DNA from: Thermincola carboxydiphila
Lineage (GTDB): Bacteria > Bacillota > Thermincolia > Thermincolales > UBA2595
DNA: 64,000 nucleotides
Direction: 5' to 3'
Assembly: GCA_016841045.1 (NCBI GenBank)
Contig: JAENZX010000011.1
Span: forward strand, 30,194-94,193
The notes beneath the pieces are model-generated. The model searched no databases. It saw only the letters and a list, made by a program, of their open reading frames with translations, and had not been told where the DNA came from. The position numbers and the translations under genes are program-made. Shown here piece after piece: positions 37,001 to 45,392 of the stretch (the stretch's first letter is position 1; each line of letters opens with the position of its first letter).

Positions 37001-37933
37001 CTATAAAACCTCCTTCAAATTATCAAGGGAATTTTCCAGAGAAGAAACATTTTCAACATTAAGCAGTTTTGTTTCCCTGATAATCTTCTTAACCAGACCT
37101 GATAAAACTTTTCCGGGTCCCACTTCAACAAAAGTATTTATATCCATTGAAGCAATGTTTAAAACGCTTTGTTCCCAAAGTACCGAGCCGCTAACCTGTC
37201 TGACTAAAAGATCTTTAATTTCTGCTGCTGATTCAACTGCACGTGCTGTAACATTTGATATTACCGGACAAACCGGTTCTACAAGTTTAACTCCTTCAAG
37301 CTCTTCAGCCAGCTTCCGACCGGCTTCCGCCATCAAGCTGGAGTGAAATGGACCACTGACCGCCAAGGGAACCGCTCTTTTGGCACCATACGCCTTACAC
37401 AGTTCCATTGCCCTGTTTAAGGCAGCTTCCTCCCCGGCTATGACTATCTGGCCTGGGCAGTTATAGTTAGCTACTTCGACTACCCCTTCAGAAACTTCAC
37501 TACATGCCTTTGATGTTAAATCATTAGATAAACCCAGAATTGCGGCCATACCTGCCTTTGGCGGCGCACATTCCTGCATGAACTGTCCGCGCTTGCGAAC
37601 TAAGGCCACAGCATCCGAAAAACTAACTGCCTGAGCTGCAACCAGTGCCGAATACTCACCAAGGCTATGTCCTGCCACAACCGAAGGTTTAATACCCTGT
37701 TCGGCCATAACTGTAAAACAAGCTGTGCTTACTGTGAGAATGGCCGGTTGGGTGTTATAAGTGACTGTTAGTTCCTCTTCGGGACCTTCAAAGCACATTT
37801 TCTTGAGATCAAATCCAAGGATATCGTTGGCTTCCTCAAATATGTGGCGAACAGAAATAAAATTATCAAATAATTCCTTACCCATGCCAACATACTGGGA
37901 ACCCTGACCAGGAAAAGTAAAAGCCAGTTTCAA
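37001..37933 (-). CDS. fabD: Malonyl-CoA:ACP transacylase
   Basis: Loads malonyl groups on the acyl carrier protein. 310 residues. FPGQGSQYVGMGKELFD starts the protein, the active Ser is in VVAGHSLGEYSALV, and the active His in VSGPFHSSLM. The start is a TTG directly after the fabK stop, with GGGGGTGAAG upstream. Confidence 0.97.
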   Translation of the reverse strand: MKLAFTFPGQGSQYVGMGKELFDNFISVRHIFEEANDILGFDLKKMCFEGPEEELTVTYNTQPAILTVSTACFTVMAEQGIKPSVVAGHSLGEYSALVAAQAVSFSDAVALVRKRGQFMQECAPPKAGMAAILGLSNDLTSKACSEVSEGVVEVANYNCPGQIVIAGEEAALNRAMELCKAYGAKRAVPLAVSGPFHSSLMAEAGRKLAEELEGVKLVEPVCPVISNVTARAVESAAEIKDLLVRQVSGSVLWEQSVLNIASMDINTFVEVGPGKVLSGLVKKIIRETKLLNVENVSSLENSLDNLKEVL

Positions 37934-38872
37934 TTACTTCACCCCCAGAGTTTGAAAAACACCCTCTGCCCCTTCCATGATTTCATGGATTATTTCTCTG
38001 GCAGGTTTAATTTTTTTAACCAGTCCGGCAACTTGACCACAGGCAACAGTACCTGTCTCAGTGTCCCCTTCAATCATTGCGTTTCTAAGCCGCCCGATTC
38101 CCAGTTTTTCCAGCTCTTCAACAGGGGCATTGGATTTTTCCAGTTCTTGATACTGTCTGGTCAGTTTATTCTTTAAAGATCTAACCGGATGTCCGGTACT
38201 GCGTCCACTTACTGTGGTATCCCGGTCTTTAGCCTTCATTACCATCTGTTTAATATTATCATGAATTTCACATTCTTCAGCACACATAAACCTTGTTCCA
38301 ACTTGCACTCCAACGGCTCCCAGAGCCAGTGCAGCTATAAGGCCGCGACCATCGGCAATTCCACCGGCAGCTACAACCGGAATATTGAGGGCATCGACAA
38401 CCTGAGGGACTAATGCCATAGTAGTCAGTTCACCAATGTGTCCACCTGACTCCATTCCTTCTGCAATAACCGCATCCACACCGGCCTTTTCTAGTCTCTG
38501 CGCCAGCGCTACAGAAGACACTACAGGAATTACCTTAGTTCCGATTTCTTTGAGGCGGGTAATATACTTGCCCGGATTTCCGGCACCCAGGCTAATTACA
38601 GGTACTTTTTCCTCGATTATAACCTCCATCACCTGTTCCAGATGGGGTGAAATCATCATTACATTTACCCCAAAAGGTTTGCTGGTAAGTTCTTTTGCTA
38701 TTTTCACCTGTTCTCTTACCCAATCAGCATTATGATGGCCTGAACCTATGATTCCTAACCCACCGGCCTCTGAAACCGCAGCTGAGAGTTTAGCTGTGGA
38801 AGTCCAGGCCATACCTCCTTGTATAATAGGATATTCAATTCCTAATAAATCACATAAAGATGTCCTAATCAT
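37934..38872 (-). CDS. fabK: Enoyl-ACP reductase II
   Basis: FMN-dependent enoyl-ACP reductase, the triclosan-resistant alternative to FabI. 312 residues. [36 protein letters not shown] and AAGGIADGRGLIAALALGAVGVQVGTRF are the FabK pattern. GGGAGGGGG precedes the ATG at 38872. No fabI is in this operon, so FabK is probably the main enoyl reductase. Confidence 0.93.
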   Translation of the reverse strand: MIRTSLCDLLGIEYPIIQGGMAWTSTAKLSAAVSEAGGLGIIGSGHHNADWVREQVKIAKELTSKPFGVNVMMISPHLEQVMEVIIEEKVPVISLGAGNPGKYITRLKEIGTKVIPVVSSVALAQRLEKAGVDAVIAEGMESGGHIGELTTMALVPQVVDALNIPVVAAGGIADGRGLIAALALGAVGVQVGTRFMCAEECEIHDNIKQMVMKAKDRDTTVSGRSTGHPVRSLKNKLTRQYQELEKSNAPVEELEKLGIGRLRNAMIEGDTETGTVACGQVAGLVKKIKPAREIIHEIMEGAEGVFQTLGVK

Positions 38873-38941
38873 CAAATTCCCCCTCCCGTTTATCGGACAG
38901 CATCTATATTTACAGATATAGAATCACCAATTGGCAATAAT

Positions 38942-39949
38942 CTAACCATCCTGATTCAGATTTTTACCAATACTCTCCTTTATTAAGGTTACTACCTTGG
39001 TATCAACACATTCTTTTGCAACCCGGATAGCATTTTTTATTGCCCGTGCGTGTGAACTTCCATGACTTATTATACATACCCCGTTCACTCCAAGAAGAGG
39101 CGCTCCACCATATTCAGCGTAATCTATCCGTTTTTTTAAACCTTTGGCCTGAGAGAACACCATGGCAGCACCAATTTTTGCAAAGAAATTTTTGGTGAGC
39201 TCTTCTTTTATCATTGACATTAGATCTCCCGCTAGGCCTTCTCCAAATTTTAAAACCACATTACCGACAAAACCGTCACAGACAACTACATCGGCCACTC
39301 CACCGGTAATTCCCCTACCCTCAATATTTCCAATGAAATTAATTGACTCTGTTTCTTTAATAAGCCTGTATGCCTCAAGATAAAGGGGGGTCCCCTTAGT
39401 CTCCTCCTCACCTATGTTTAACAAGCCAACTTTCGGATTTTTTGCACCAAGTATTTTGCTTGAATATATATTTCCCATCACCGCAAACTGCTGAAGGTTC
39501 TGCGGCTCAGACTCGGCATTTGCCCCAACATCCAATAAAAGTGTAAAGCCTTTGATTGTCGGAATAACACTGGCAATAGCCGGTCTGTGGATTCCTTTAA
39601 TCCTGCCAAGCCCCAAAAGCGCAGCTCCCATCGCCGCCCCAGTACTTCCAGCAGAAACGACAGCGTCTCCCGCACCTTCTTTAACCAACTTTGTGGCAAT
39701 AACGATTGACGAATTCCTTTTTTTTCGAAGAGCAACAGCCGGAGGTTCCCCCATACCTATGATTTCAGGGGCATGCACTACGGAAATCGGAAGTTTTTCA
39801 GCCTGATGTACCGACAGTTCACGGTTTACAGCCTCTTCTTCTCCAACGAGAATAACCTCTATTCCCAACTCTTTAACTGCTTCAACGGCTCCCGCTACTA
39901 TCTCGGCAGGGGCGTAATCGCCACCCATGGCATCAACTACGATTTTCAA
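38942..39949 (-). CDS. plsX: Phosphate acyltransferase PlsX
   Basis: Makes acyl-phosphate from acyl-ACP for phospholipid synthesis. 335 residues; KIVVDAMGGDYAPAEIVAGA and the central VSAGSTGAAMGAALLGLGRIKG are typical. The start is a TTG with AAGGAGGG upstream, inside the last codons of fapR (17-base overlap), so translation is coupled. The fapR-plsX order is the Bacillus/Clostridium pattern. Confidence 0.96.
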   Translation of the reverse strand: MKIVVDAMGGDYAPAEIVAGAVEAVKELGIEVILVGEEEAVNRELSVHQAEKLPISVVHAPEIIGMGEPPAVALRKKRNSSIVIATKLVKEGAGDAVVSAGSTGAAMGAALLGLGRIKGIHRPAIASVIPTIKGFTLLLDVGANAESEPQNLQQFAVMGNIYSSKILGAKNPKVGLLNIGEEETKGTPLYLEAYRLIKETESINFIGNIEGRGITGGVADVVVCDGFVGNVVLKFGEGLAGDLMSMIKEELTKNFFAKIGAAMVFSQAKGLKKRIDYAEYGGAPLLGVNGVCIISHGSSHARAIKNAIRVAKECVDTKVVTLIKESIGKNLNQDG

Positions 39950-40526
39950 CTAATGTACCCTCCTTGTTATCCACGGCGAAGACTGTGAATTCACCCTGGA
40001 AAACAATCTCCTGATCCGAACGAGACGTAACTGAGATAATGTATTTATTCCCTGCCTTAGTATCAACTGACGCTTTGGCAACAATCCTCTCACCAAGCCG
40101 AACAGGTCTTATGAATGTAACTTTAGCCGTTCCTGTTAAAACAACTTCTGCATCAACAACTGCGACAGCCAATGAATTGGACTGAGCAAACAGGATATGC
40201 CCCCGGGCAATCCCATTCTTCTGGAAAACCATTTCACCCGTAATTTCCAGCAGGGACAACCCCGTTTTTTCCAGTTCCAAATCCAGAAGTTCCCCAATAA
40301 TCTCAGGAGCAGAAAGTGACTTAACCTGCGAGTAAGAGCTTTCTGCGTAGTGTTTCATCCTTTCCCTTAGCTCCGGAATCCCCAGCTCCAGCCTATCCAG
40401 TCGGATAGTCTGGACACTGACCCTGAAATGCTTTGCCAAATCCTCATCTGTGATAAAGGGGTTCTCCTTTATGAAATTACCCAACTCTCTAAGCCGAACC
40501 GGCTTAGGAAACGGTGATTTTACCAC
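39933..40526 (-). CDS. fapR: Fatty acid biosynthesis transcriptional regulator FapR
   Basis: Repressor of fatty acid and phospholipid synthesis genes, released by malonyl-CoA. 197 residues: an N-terminal DeoR-like helix-turn-helix (ENPFITDEDLAKHFRVSVQTIRLDRLELGIPELRER) and a hot-dog ligand domain (GHILFAQSNSLAVAVVDAEVVLTGTAKV). The start is a GTG. A FapR-type operator lies about 65 bases upstream, so it is autoregulated together with the fab operon. Confidence 0.96.
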   Translation of the reverse strand: MVKSPFPKPVRLRELGNFIKENPFITDEDLAKHFRVSVQTIRLDRLELGIPELRERMKHYAESSYSQVKSLSAPEIIGELLDLELEKTGLSLLEITGEMVFQKNGIARGHILFAQSNSLAVAVVDAEVVLTGTAKVTFIRPVRLGERIVAKASVDTKAGNKYIISVTSRSDQEIVFQGEFTVFAVDNKEGTLVENRS

Positions 40527-40576
40527 AAGGGGTCACCATCCGTAATTAATATTTACATAGTTCATATTATAGTATG

Positions 40577-40609
40577 TTTAGTACCTAACTTTTAGTACCT
40601 GCTACTAAA
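40577..40609 (-). promoter_or_regulatory. FapR operator
   Basis: TTTAGTACCTGCTACTAAA at 40591-40609 is an almost perfect match to the FapR inverted repeat known from Bacillus. A second TTTAGTACCTAAC half-site lies at about 40578-40590. Both are just downstream of the -10 element of the fapR promoter, so binding would block transcription start. Confidence 0.9.
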
Positions 40610-40612
40610 TAT

Positions 40613-40641
40613 AGTATATAATACCAAACAGCACTTTGCAA
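40613..40641 (-). promoter_or_regulatory. Sigma-A promoter of the fapR-plsX-fab operon
   Basis: On the minus strand TTGCAA and TATACT are separated by exactly 17 bases. The FapR operator begins four bases after the -10 element. Confidence 0.8.
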
Positions 40642-40730
40642 GTGAAAACAAGCTCGAAGTTTGGGAATGGTTGGGGAAGTAGCACATATAAACAAACCAC
40701 TAGCTATTAGCACTCTCTACTAACACTACA

Positions 40731-41129
40731 CTACACACTAATCACCTTCACCAAAACTTTCCTCGTCCTTGGCCCGTCAAATTCACAAAAATATATACCC
40801 TGCCAGGTTCCCAGCACCAATTTGTTATTTTCAACAAATACAGTCTGGGTAAAACCCATCATGCTTGCCTTTATGTGGGCAGCCGAGTTACCCTCTACAT
40901 GCCTGTACCTATCTTCCCATGGTACAATTTTGGAGGTTTCCTTTAAAAAATCGGTAACAACATCCGGGTCAGCATTTTCATTGATAGTAATCCCGGCAGT
41001 TGTATGAGGTACAAAAACATAGCACAGTCCGGAGTTTATCCCCGATTCCCGTACAACTTCCTGAACCTTGGATGTAATATCAATCATCTGTGAGCTGCCG
41101 CTGCTGACAACCTTAATTTCTTTAATCAA
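40731..41129 (-). CDS. YjbQ family protein (secondary thiamine-phosphate synthase type)
   Basis: 132-residue protein of the UPF0047/YjbQ family; weak thiamine-phosphate synthase activity has been reported for it, the main role is unknown. Family motifs: GLCYVFVPHTTAGITINENADPDV (His ligands), WEDRYRHVEGNSAAHIKASMMG and LGTWQGIYFCEFDGPR. It lies 27 bases from the histidine kinase gene, downstream, so it may be in the same transcript. Confidence 0.9.
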   Translation of the reverse strand: MIKEIKVVSSGSSQMIDITSKVQEVVRESGINSGLCYVFVPHTTAGITINENADPDVVTDFLKETSKIVPWEDRYRHVEGNSAAHIKASMMGFTQTVFVENNKLVLGTWQGIYFCEFDGPRTRKVLVKVISV

Positions 41130-41156
41130 GAAACAAACCTCCCTGTAATAGTGCCA

Positions 41157-42917
41157 CTATTCTTCAGCTATTTTAACCGTAAACGTAAACTTCGCTCCCT
41201 TACCAGGCTCATTGGCAACTTTTACTTCTCCACCATGGGCCAGGATTATGTTTTTGACAATAGCCAGACCCAGACCGGTCCCCCCTACAGTCTCCCTGGA
41301 CCTTGCCTTATCAACCTTATAAAAGCGTTCCCAAACATGTTCAAGTTCATCCTCCGGTATGCCCGAACCGGAATCAGTAACGGAAATTACAACCTGGTCA
41401 TCATAATAACCTGCACCAACCTCAACAACACCGCCAACCGGTGTATATTTTACAGCGTTGTCGAGAAGATTGACTAAGACCTGTTGTAGTTTATCCTCAT
41501 CTCCCATAACCAACGGCAAATCATCCGGTAAGGCTACGCTAAGTTTTTTGTTCTGCTCTTCAAAGAGTGGTTCCATCAGTGTGGTAACCCTTTGAATCAA
41601 TTCTTCTGCTGATATTTTTTCAATCCGCATGTTCATGTTGCCAGTTTCCAGTTGGGTTAAATCCAGTAGGTCATTAACCAGTCTGCGAAGTCTTAATGTT
41701 TCATCAAGTAAAATATCCATATATCTTTGTCTTTCCTCTTCGCTTTCTGCGAGACCGTCAGCAAGCGCTTCAACATATCCCTGCAGCAGGCTCAAAGGGC
41801 TTCTGAGTTCGTGTGATACATTAGCAACGAATTCCCGTCTAAGAAGTTCCAACCGCTTTTCTTTAGTAATATCATGGAGAACTGCAACAATACCCCTGAC
41901 TTCTCCTTTATTCTGCTGAAGCGGGGTTAATTCAGCGCTGAATATTCTGTCTCCCACAGATATCTCCTTTTTCAAATGAACCTTTTTCTCTAACACAGTA
42001 TAAAAGCTGTCAATTAACCCGGGGTTATTGATATATTCCCGGATGTTAACCTGTTCTATTAAGGGATTTATTTTGAAAAGGTCTCTGGCCATCGGATTAA
42101 AGAGCACAATATTCCCTTCAATATCAATTGTCACAACCGCTTCAGTCATACTGGTCAGAATGTTCTCCAACTGGTCCTTTTCTGCGGAAAGGGCATCAAT
42201 GTTTTTCTGCAGTTCCGAAGACAGGAAATTTAGGGTTGACCCTAAAAGACCTATTTCATCATCGGATTCAATTTTGACCTTTTGTTCAAAATCCCCTTTG
42301 GCCATAGCCATAGCTACTGTATTCATATTGAGTATTGGACGTGTTAATCTTTTGGATAAGATAAAACCCAGCACGGTAGCAAGAAATAATGTCCCAAGAG
42401 CGCTGTAAAATATAAATTTTTGTACAGTACGCACAGTCTGCGTAACTGATTCAACGGGGGAATTTAGAAAAACAGCACCTACAACCTCACCATCGGTTTT
42501 AATTGGTACTCCCACAGAAAGTACAGTCATATCAAGACCGGGGTATGTTCCTCGATGGGAAGTTATCTCCCCTTTTAATATTTTCTCAGCATCTGGGTGC
42601 TGGATTTTATTGCCTAAATGCATTCCACGGTCCTGTATTGTACACTGCCTGATCAGTCCCTGTCTATCGGTAATTACTATCCGGGCATCGATAAACCGGG
42701 CAATCATAACCATCTCTTCCTGCCATTCAGGCCTTTCAGGCGCATCAGCAATCAATTCGGATATCTTGATTCCATTTTTTACAAGTTCTTCAAATTTTAA
42801 CGAAAAATAGAAGTCTTCAAAAAACTGTGACAGAAAAACCCCCATAAAAAACATAACAAAAATGACCAATATAAGCACTGTGAGCCACACTTTACCTACT
42901 AGGCTCCGTTTAATCAT
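41157..42917 (-). CDS. Sensor histidine kinase (ResE/PhoR-like)
   Basis: Membrane sensor of a two-component system. 586 residues: TM1 (about 10-32), an extracytoplasmic sensor loop of about 130 residues, TM2 (about 165-188), HAMP, PAS (EKDQLENILTSMTEAVVTIDIEGNIVLFN), HisKA with NVSHELRSPLSLLQGYVEAL, and HATPase with NLLDNAVKY (N), DSGSGIP (G1) and GTGLGLAIV (G2). It starts at the ATG at 42917, overlapping the response regulator stop as ATGA. The signal is unknown; the loop has a Cache-like pattern. Confidence 0.93.
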   Translation of the reverse strand: MIKRSLVGKVWLTVLILVIFVMFFMGVFLSQFFEDFYFSLKFEELVKNGIKISELIADAPERPEWQEEMVMIARFIDARIVITDRQGLIRQCTIQDRGMHLGNKIQHPDAEKILKGEITSHRGTYPGLDMTVLSVGVPIKTDGEVVGAVFLNSPVESVTQTVRTVQKFIFYSALGTLFLATVLGFILSKRLTRPILNMNTVAMAMAKGDFEQKVKIESDDEIGLLGSTLNFLSSELQKNIDALSAEKDQLENILTSMTEAVVTIDIEGNIVLFNPMARDLFKINPLIEQVNIREYINNPGLIDSFYTVLEKKVHLKKEISVGDRIFSAELTPLQQNKGEVRGIVAVLHDITKEKRLELLRREFVANVSHELRSPLSLLQGYVEALADGLAESEEERQRYMDILLDETLRLRRLVNDLLDLTQLETGNMNMRIEKISAEELIQRVTTLMEPLFEEQNKKLSVALPDDLPLVMGDEDKLQQVLVNLLDNAVKYTPVGGVVEVGAGYYDDQVVISVTDSGSGIPEDELEHVWERFYKVDKARSRETVGGTGLGLAIVKNIILAHGGEVKVANEPGKGAKFTFTVKIAEE

Positions 42918-43612
42918 TTTGTCACCTCGAATTTGTAGCCTACTCCCCAAACAGTAGATATAAAACCTGCAGAACCACCTAAACGCGAAATCTTTTCACG
43001 TAGTTTTTTAACATGAGTGTCAACTGTACGTAAATCTCCATAGAAATCATAGCCCCATACATGCTCCAGCAGCTGTTCCCTTGTATAAACTCTGCCCGCA
43101 TTCCTTGACAAAAAAGTAAGAAGTTCAAATTCTTTCGGAGTCAAATTAATTTTTTTACCCTCAACTTCAGCCTCGCGAGCATCCATATTAATAACCAGAC
43201 CAGGAAAACGTATGACTGACGCATCATTAACGCTCTGAACTGAACTGATACGCCGCAACAGCGCTTTTACGCGGGCAGTCAGCTCCCGTGGACTAAAAGG
43301 CTTCACAACATAGTCATCAGCTCCCAGTTCAAAACCCAAGACCCTGTCTATTTCTTCTCCTTTTGCAGTTAACATAATAATAGGAATATCGGAGCTTTTT
43401 CGAACTTCTTTACAGAGGGTTAGACCATCAACTTTAGGCATCATAATATCAACAATCATTAGATCAAAACTATTCTTATAAAACTGGTCTAATGCTTCTT
43501 CACCGTCTCCGGCTTCAGTAACCTTAAACCCTTCCCTTTCAAGATACATTTTTACAAGCTCCCGCATTTTAGGTTCGTCGTCTACTATAAGGACATTACC
43601 CTCAACTGTCAT
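42914..43612 (-). CDS. Response regulator, OmpR/PhoB family
   Basis: 232 residues. The receiver domain has the acidic pair in VLIVDDEPKM, the phosphorylated Asp in LMIVDIMMPKVDG, then Thr (MLTAKGEE) and Lys (YVVKPFSPREL). The winged helix DNA-binding domain follows (LTPKEFELLTFLSRNAGRVYTREQLLEHVWG). The ATG at 43612 has GGGTGG upstream. It is cotranscribed with the overlapping kinase gene. Confidence 0.95.
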   Translation of the reverse strand: MTVEGNVLIVDDEPKMRELVKMYLEREGFKVTEAGDGEEALDQFYKNSFDLMIVDIMMPKVDGLTLCKEVRKSSDIPIIMLTAKGEEIDRVLGFELGADDYVVKPFSPRELTARVKALLRRISSVQSVNDASVIRFPGLVINMDAREAEVEGKKINLTPKEFELLTFLSRNAGRVYTREQLLEHVWGYDFYGDLRTVDTHVKKLREKISRLGGSAGFISTVWGVGYKFEVTK

Positions 43613-43673
43613 AATAACCACCCTAACTTATTTAGAAATCACGAATGTACTATAAAATCAAGTATAGCACGAA

Positions 43674-43734
43674 GCCGCTTTGGACGAAACCCATAACGTA
43701 TAAGCCATACGCATATGCTTCCGTTCAAAGCGGC
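43674..43734 (-). promoter_or_regulatory. Inverted repeat upstream of the two-component system
   Basis: GCCGCTTTGGAC (43674-43685) pairs with GTTCAAAGCGGC (43723-43734) with one mismatch and a 37-base loop. It lies between fmdB and the response regulator gene. It lacks a T-run, so it is more likely an operator or leader structure than a plain terminator. Confidence 0.5.
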
Positions 43735-43798
43735 ATAATTTAAAGATTCTCTGATTATTGTAATCCTAAGGAACATCCTGTTCCTGTATATTTTAGCC

Positions 43799-43999
43799 TC
43801 AGCCACCGCCGCATGGTCCGCAGTCTCCGCTGCTGCAGGAAGAACCACCGGAAACACCTTGCACAGCAATTGGTTTAAAGACCTGTTGAACACTGGAGCT
43901 TTCACATTTGGGGCACTTGACCTTGTCCCTTTCACTGATGGAAATCCTTACGGAAAACTTATTCTCACATGTTTTGCACCTGAAATCGTATGCGGGCAT
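43799..43999 (-). CDS. FmdB family zinc ribbon protein
   Basis: 66 residues. MPAYDFRCKTCENKFSV and KVKCPKCESSS give a CxxC...CxxC zinc ribbon, and the tail SSCSSGDCGPCGGG is Cys/Gly-rich, as in many FmdB proteins. GGAGGTG precedes the ATG at 43999. It is the last gene of the selenoprotein operon. Function unknown; a metal or persulfide role is inferred from its neighbours. Confidence 0.88.
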   Translation of the reverse strand: MPAYDFRCKTCENKFSVRISISERDKVKCPKCESSSVQQVFKPIAVQGVSGGSSCSSGDCGPCGGG

Positions 44000-44075
44000 G
44001 TAAGGCACCTCCAAAATTTAATTTCGTTAAGAATTATATTAAACTACACAATATATGTCAACGGAACGGGAAAAA

Positions 44076-44408
44076 TTAAGCTACTGGCTGTACTCCCCTC
44101 TTTTTCAGTTCCTCCATAATGTAATAATATGACATACTGCCAAGCCATAAGGGAGTTCCGTCAAAAGCAATAAGAGGAAGTGAGGTAATAGCCTTATTCT
44201 GTAAGACTTCCATAGCTTCAGGAAACTTGGCCATTGTCTCTTTGTCATCGATGTCAATATACTTCATTTCTACAAGAGGGCCATAATTTTTCTTTATCAT
44301 TTCACTAAATATTTCGGTAATCTCTTCCTGAGATTGGCTGGAACCTCAGCCACCTCCGCAGTCATACCTCCGAGAACCAAAAACCTGTATTTCAAGATTC
44401 TTTTCCAT
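44076..44408 (-). CDS. Probable selenoprotein, YuzD-like thioredoxin-fold protein (in-frame UGA)
   Basis: Reading from the ATG at 44408 (GGGGG upstream) gives MEKNLEIQVFGSRRYDCGGG, then UGA as codon 21 (44346-44348), then GSSQSQEEITEIFSEMIKK and on to the stop at 44076; 110 residues. The motif is C-GGG-U at the end of the first strand, where thioredoxin-fold proteins have their redox Cys pair. The rest (YGPLVEMKYIDID, ITSLPLIAFDG) resembles B. subtilis YuzD (DUF1462). A hairpin that fits a bSECIS follows the UGA. A pseudogene is the alternative, but the downstream frame is fully conserved in character and a second gene in the operon shows the same pattern. Confidence 0.82.
44316..44348 (-). 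promoter_or_regulatory. Bacterial SECIS element of the YuzD-like gene
   Basis: After the UGA (44346-44348, minus strand) come ten bases, then the stem AATCTC/GAGATT with the loop AGGAA, closed further out by GGT/ACC. The loop starts 17 bases after the UGA and has G at its second position, which meets the published bSECIS consensus. Confidence 0.75.
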
Positions 44409-44409
44409 T

Positions 44410-44586
44410 TTACTCATCCCCCGTACTATTAAGGCCCTTAAGCTTAAGTCTTTCCAGTCCAGAAAGTTCATCTTCAAGCCTGTCCATTTCTTCAACCATC
44501 TCGGGTTTTACCGAGTGGGCAGGCCACCTTTTCTTTAAGTCCTCAAGCTTCATCTTAATTTTAACAATTTCCTGATCAATATCCAT
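44410..44586 (-). CDS. Small conserved-looking protein of 58 residues (WPAHS motif)
   Basis: Begins MDIDQEIVKIKMKLEDLKKR and continues WPAHSVKPEMVEEMDRLEDE; a two-helix, highly charged protein with a WPAHSVKPEM turn. It overlaps the start region of the YuzD-like selenoprotein gene and lies about 50 bases after the rhodanese gene, so it is in the operon. I recall similar short proteins beside redox genes in clostridia but know no function. Confidence 0.72.
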   Translation of the reverse strand: MDIDQEIVKIKMKLEDLKKRWPAHSVKPEMVEEMDRLEDELSGLERLKLKGLNSTGDE

Positions 44587-44634
44587 TTACAACAACTCCA
44601 TGTAATAACAGACCTAGTACCTTTAAGTCAAATG

Positions 44635-45060
44635 CTACTTCACCAGCGAGTCTGGCCAGGAGACCAGCCCTCTACTGAGATTGTATATTTCTTTGTAACC
44701 TAACTCAACCAGGTACTGAGACACCTGTGCACTTCTGGCACCTGTTGCACAAACTACGGCAATTGGTTTGTCTTTTGGCAGTTCATTTACCCGATTTGTG
44801 AATTCACTAGTCGGAATAAGTATAGAGTTAGCTAAATGCCCCTGATCATATTCAAATTGCTCCCTAACATCAAGTACCAGCAAATTTTCTTTGGTCTCTA
44901 TCAGCGACTTTAACTCATCGGAGCCAATGTTTTGGTATGCTGAGCCCGCTTGGGTACCAGGGTCTGAGGTAGTGTTAGTTTCTGAACTGCAGCCGTTTAA
45001 GATAAAGCTGCCGGCCATCACCATTATTAATGTAAGGTAAATTAAGACAGTTTTTTTCAA
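44635..45060 (-). CDS. Rhodanese-domain lipoprotein
   Basis: Extracytoplasmic sulfurtransferase. 141 residues. A signal peptide ends in the lipobox FILNGC, then a linker and a single rhodanese domain (about 48-138) with LLVLDVREQFEYDQGHLANS and the active-site loop VVCATGARS, where Cys carries the persulfide. It lies six bases after the MerT-like selenoprotein gene. Together with the CsoR/CstR-type operator it suggests handling of sulfane sulfur, selenium or a thiophilic metal outside the membrane. Confidence 0.92.
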   Translation of the reverse strand: MKKTVLIYLTLIMVMAGSFILNGCSSETNTTSDPGTQAGSAYQNIGSDELKSLIETKENLLVLDVREQFEYDQGHLANSILIPTSEFTNRVNELPKDKPIAVVCATGARSAQVSQYLVELGYKEIYNLSRGLVSWPDSLVK

Positions 45061-45066
45061 TTATGC

Positions 45067-45375
45067 TCACCCTTTCAATAAGTCTAACAGAACTGCACGT
45101 TTTCCATAGATGATTATTGCACCCACCAAAATAGTTGAAACCCATAGAATAATCTTATTCAGCCGATTTTTGTTTTTCCGGCCAAACCAGTGTGAAACAC
45201 CAAGCAAAACCACTGTTAATATCATGAAGATATCGCTGTATTTTGACATGGTTCCAACCGAAGCCAGTCCAACACCGCTTAACCCAAGCGATGCAAAAAA
45301 TAAGGGGCCAAGTCAACTAATGCAGGCAAAAAAAGCCGTAATTACCGAACTTATACTAGACAGCTTATCTTTCAA
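45067..45375 (-). CDS. Probable selenoprotein, MerT-like membrane protein (in-frame UGA)
   Basis: From the TTG at 45375 (AAGGAGG seven bases upstream) the frame reads KDKLSSISSVITAFFACIS, then UGA as codon 21 (45313-45315), then LGPLFFASLGLSGVGLA and on to the stop at 45067; 102 residues and three hydrophobic helices. In the mercuric transporter MerT the first helix has a CC pair followed by LGPLxLxxLGxSG; here the second Cys position is the UGA. A hairpin that fits a bSECIS follows. The C-terminal part of MerT (metal-binding loop) is simpler here. Substrate (mercury, copper, selenium or sulfur species) is inference. Confidence 0.85.
45273..45315 (-). promoter_or_regulatory. Bacterial SECIS element of the MerT-like gene
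   Basis: After the UGA (45313-45315, minus strand) come 19 bases, then the 8-base stem CATCGCTT/AAGCGGTG (one U-G pair) with the loop GGGTT. The loop starts 28 bases after the UGA and begins with G, which meets the bSECIS consensus for distance, loop size and guanine. Confidence 0.8.
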
Positions 45376-45392
45376 ATAAATACCTCCTTGAT

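Noticed and set aside
43639..43935. Minus-strand open frame overlapping the 3' part of fmdB
   Set aside because: It is out of frame with the clear zinc ribbon gene and runs through the inverted repeat; no ribosome site.
44076..45375. Two pseudogenes with nonsense mutations in place of selenoproteins
   Set aside because: Both stops are UGA, both lie at a predicted redox position, both are followed by SECIS-like hairpins, and the frames are otherwise intact. Two independent TGA mutations of this kind in one operon are unlikely.
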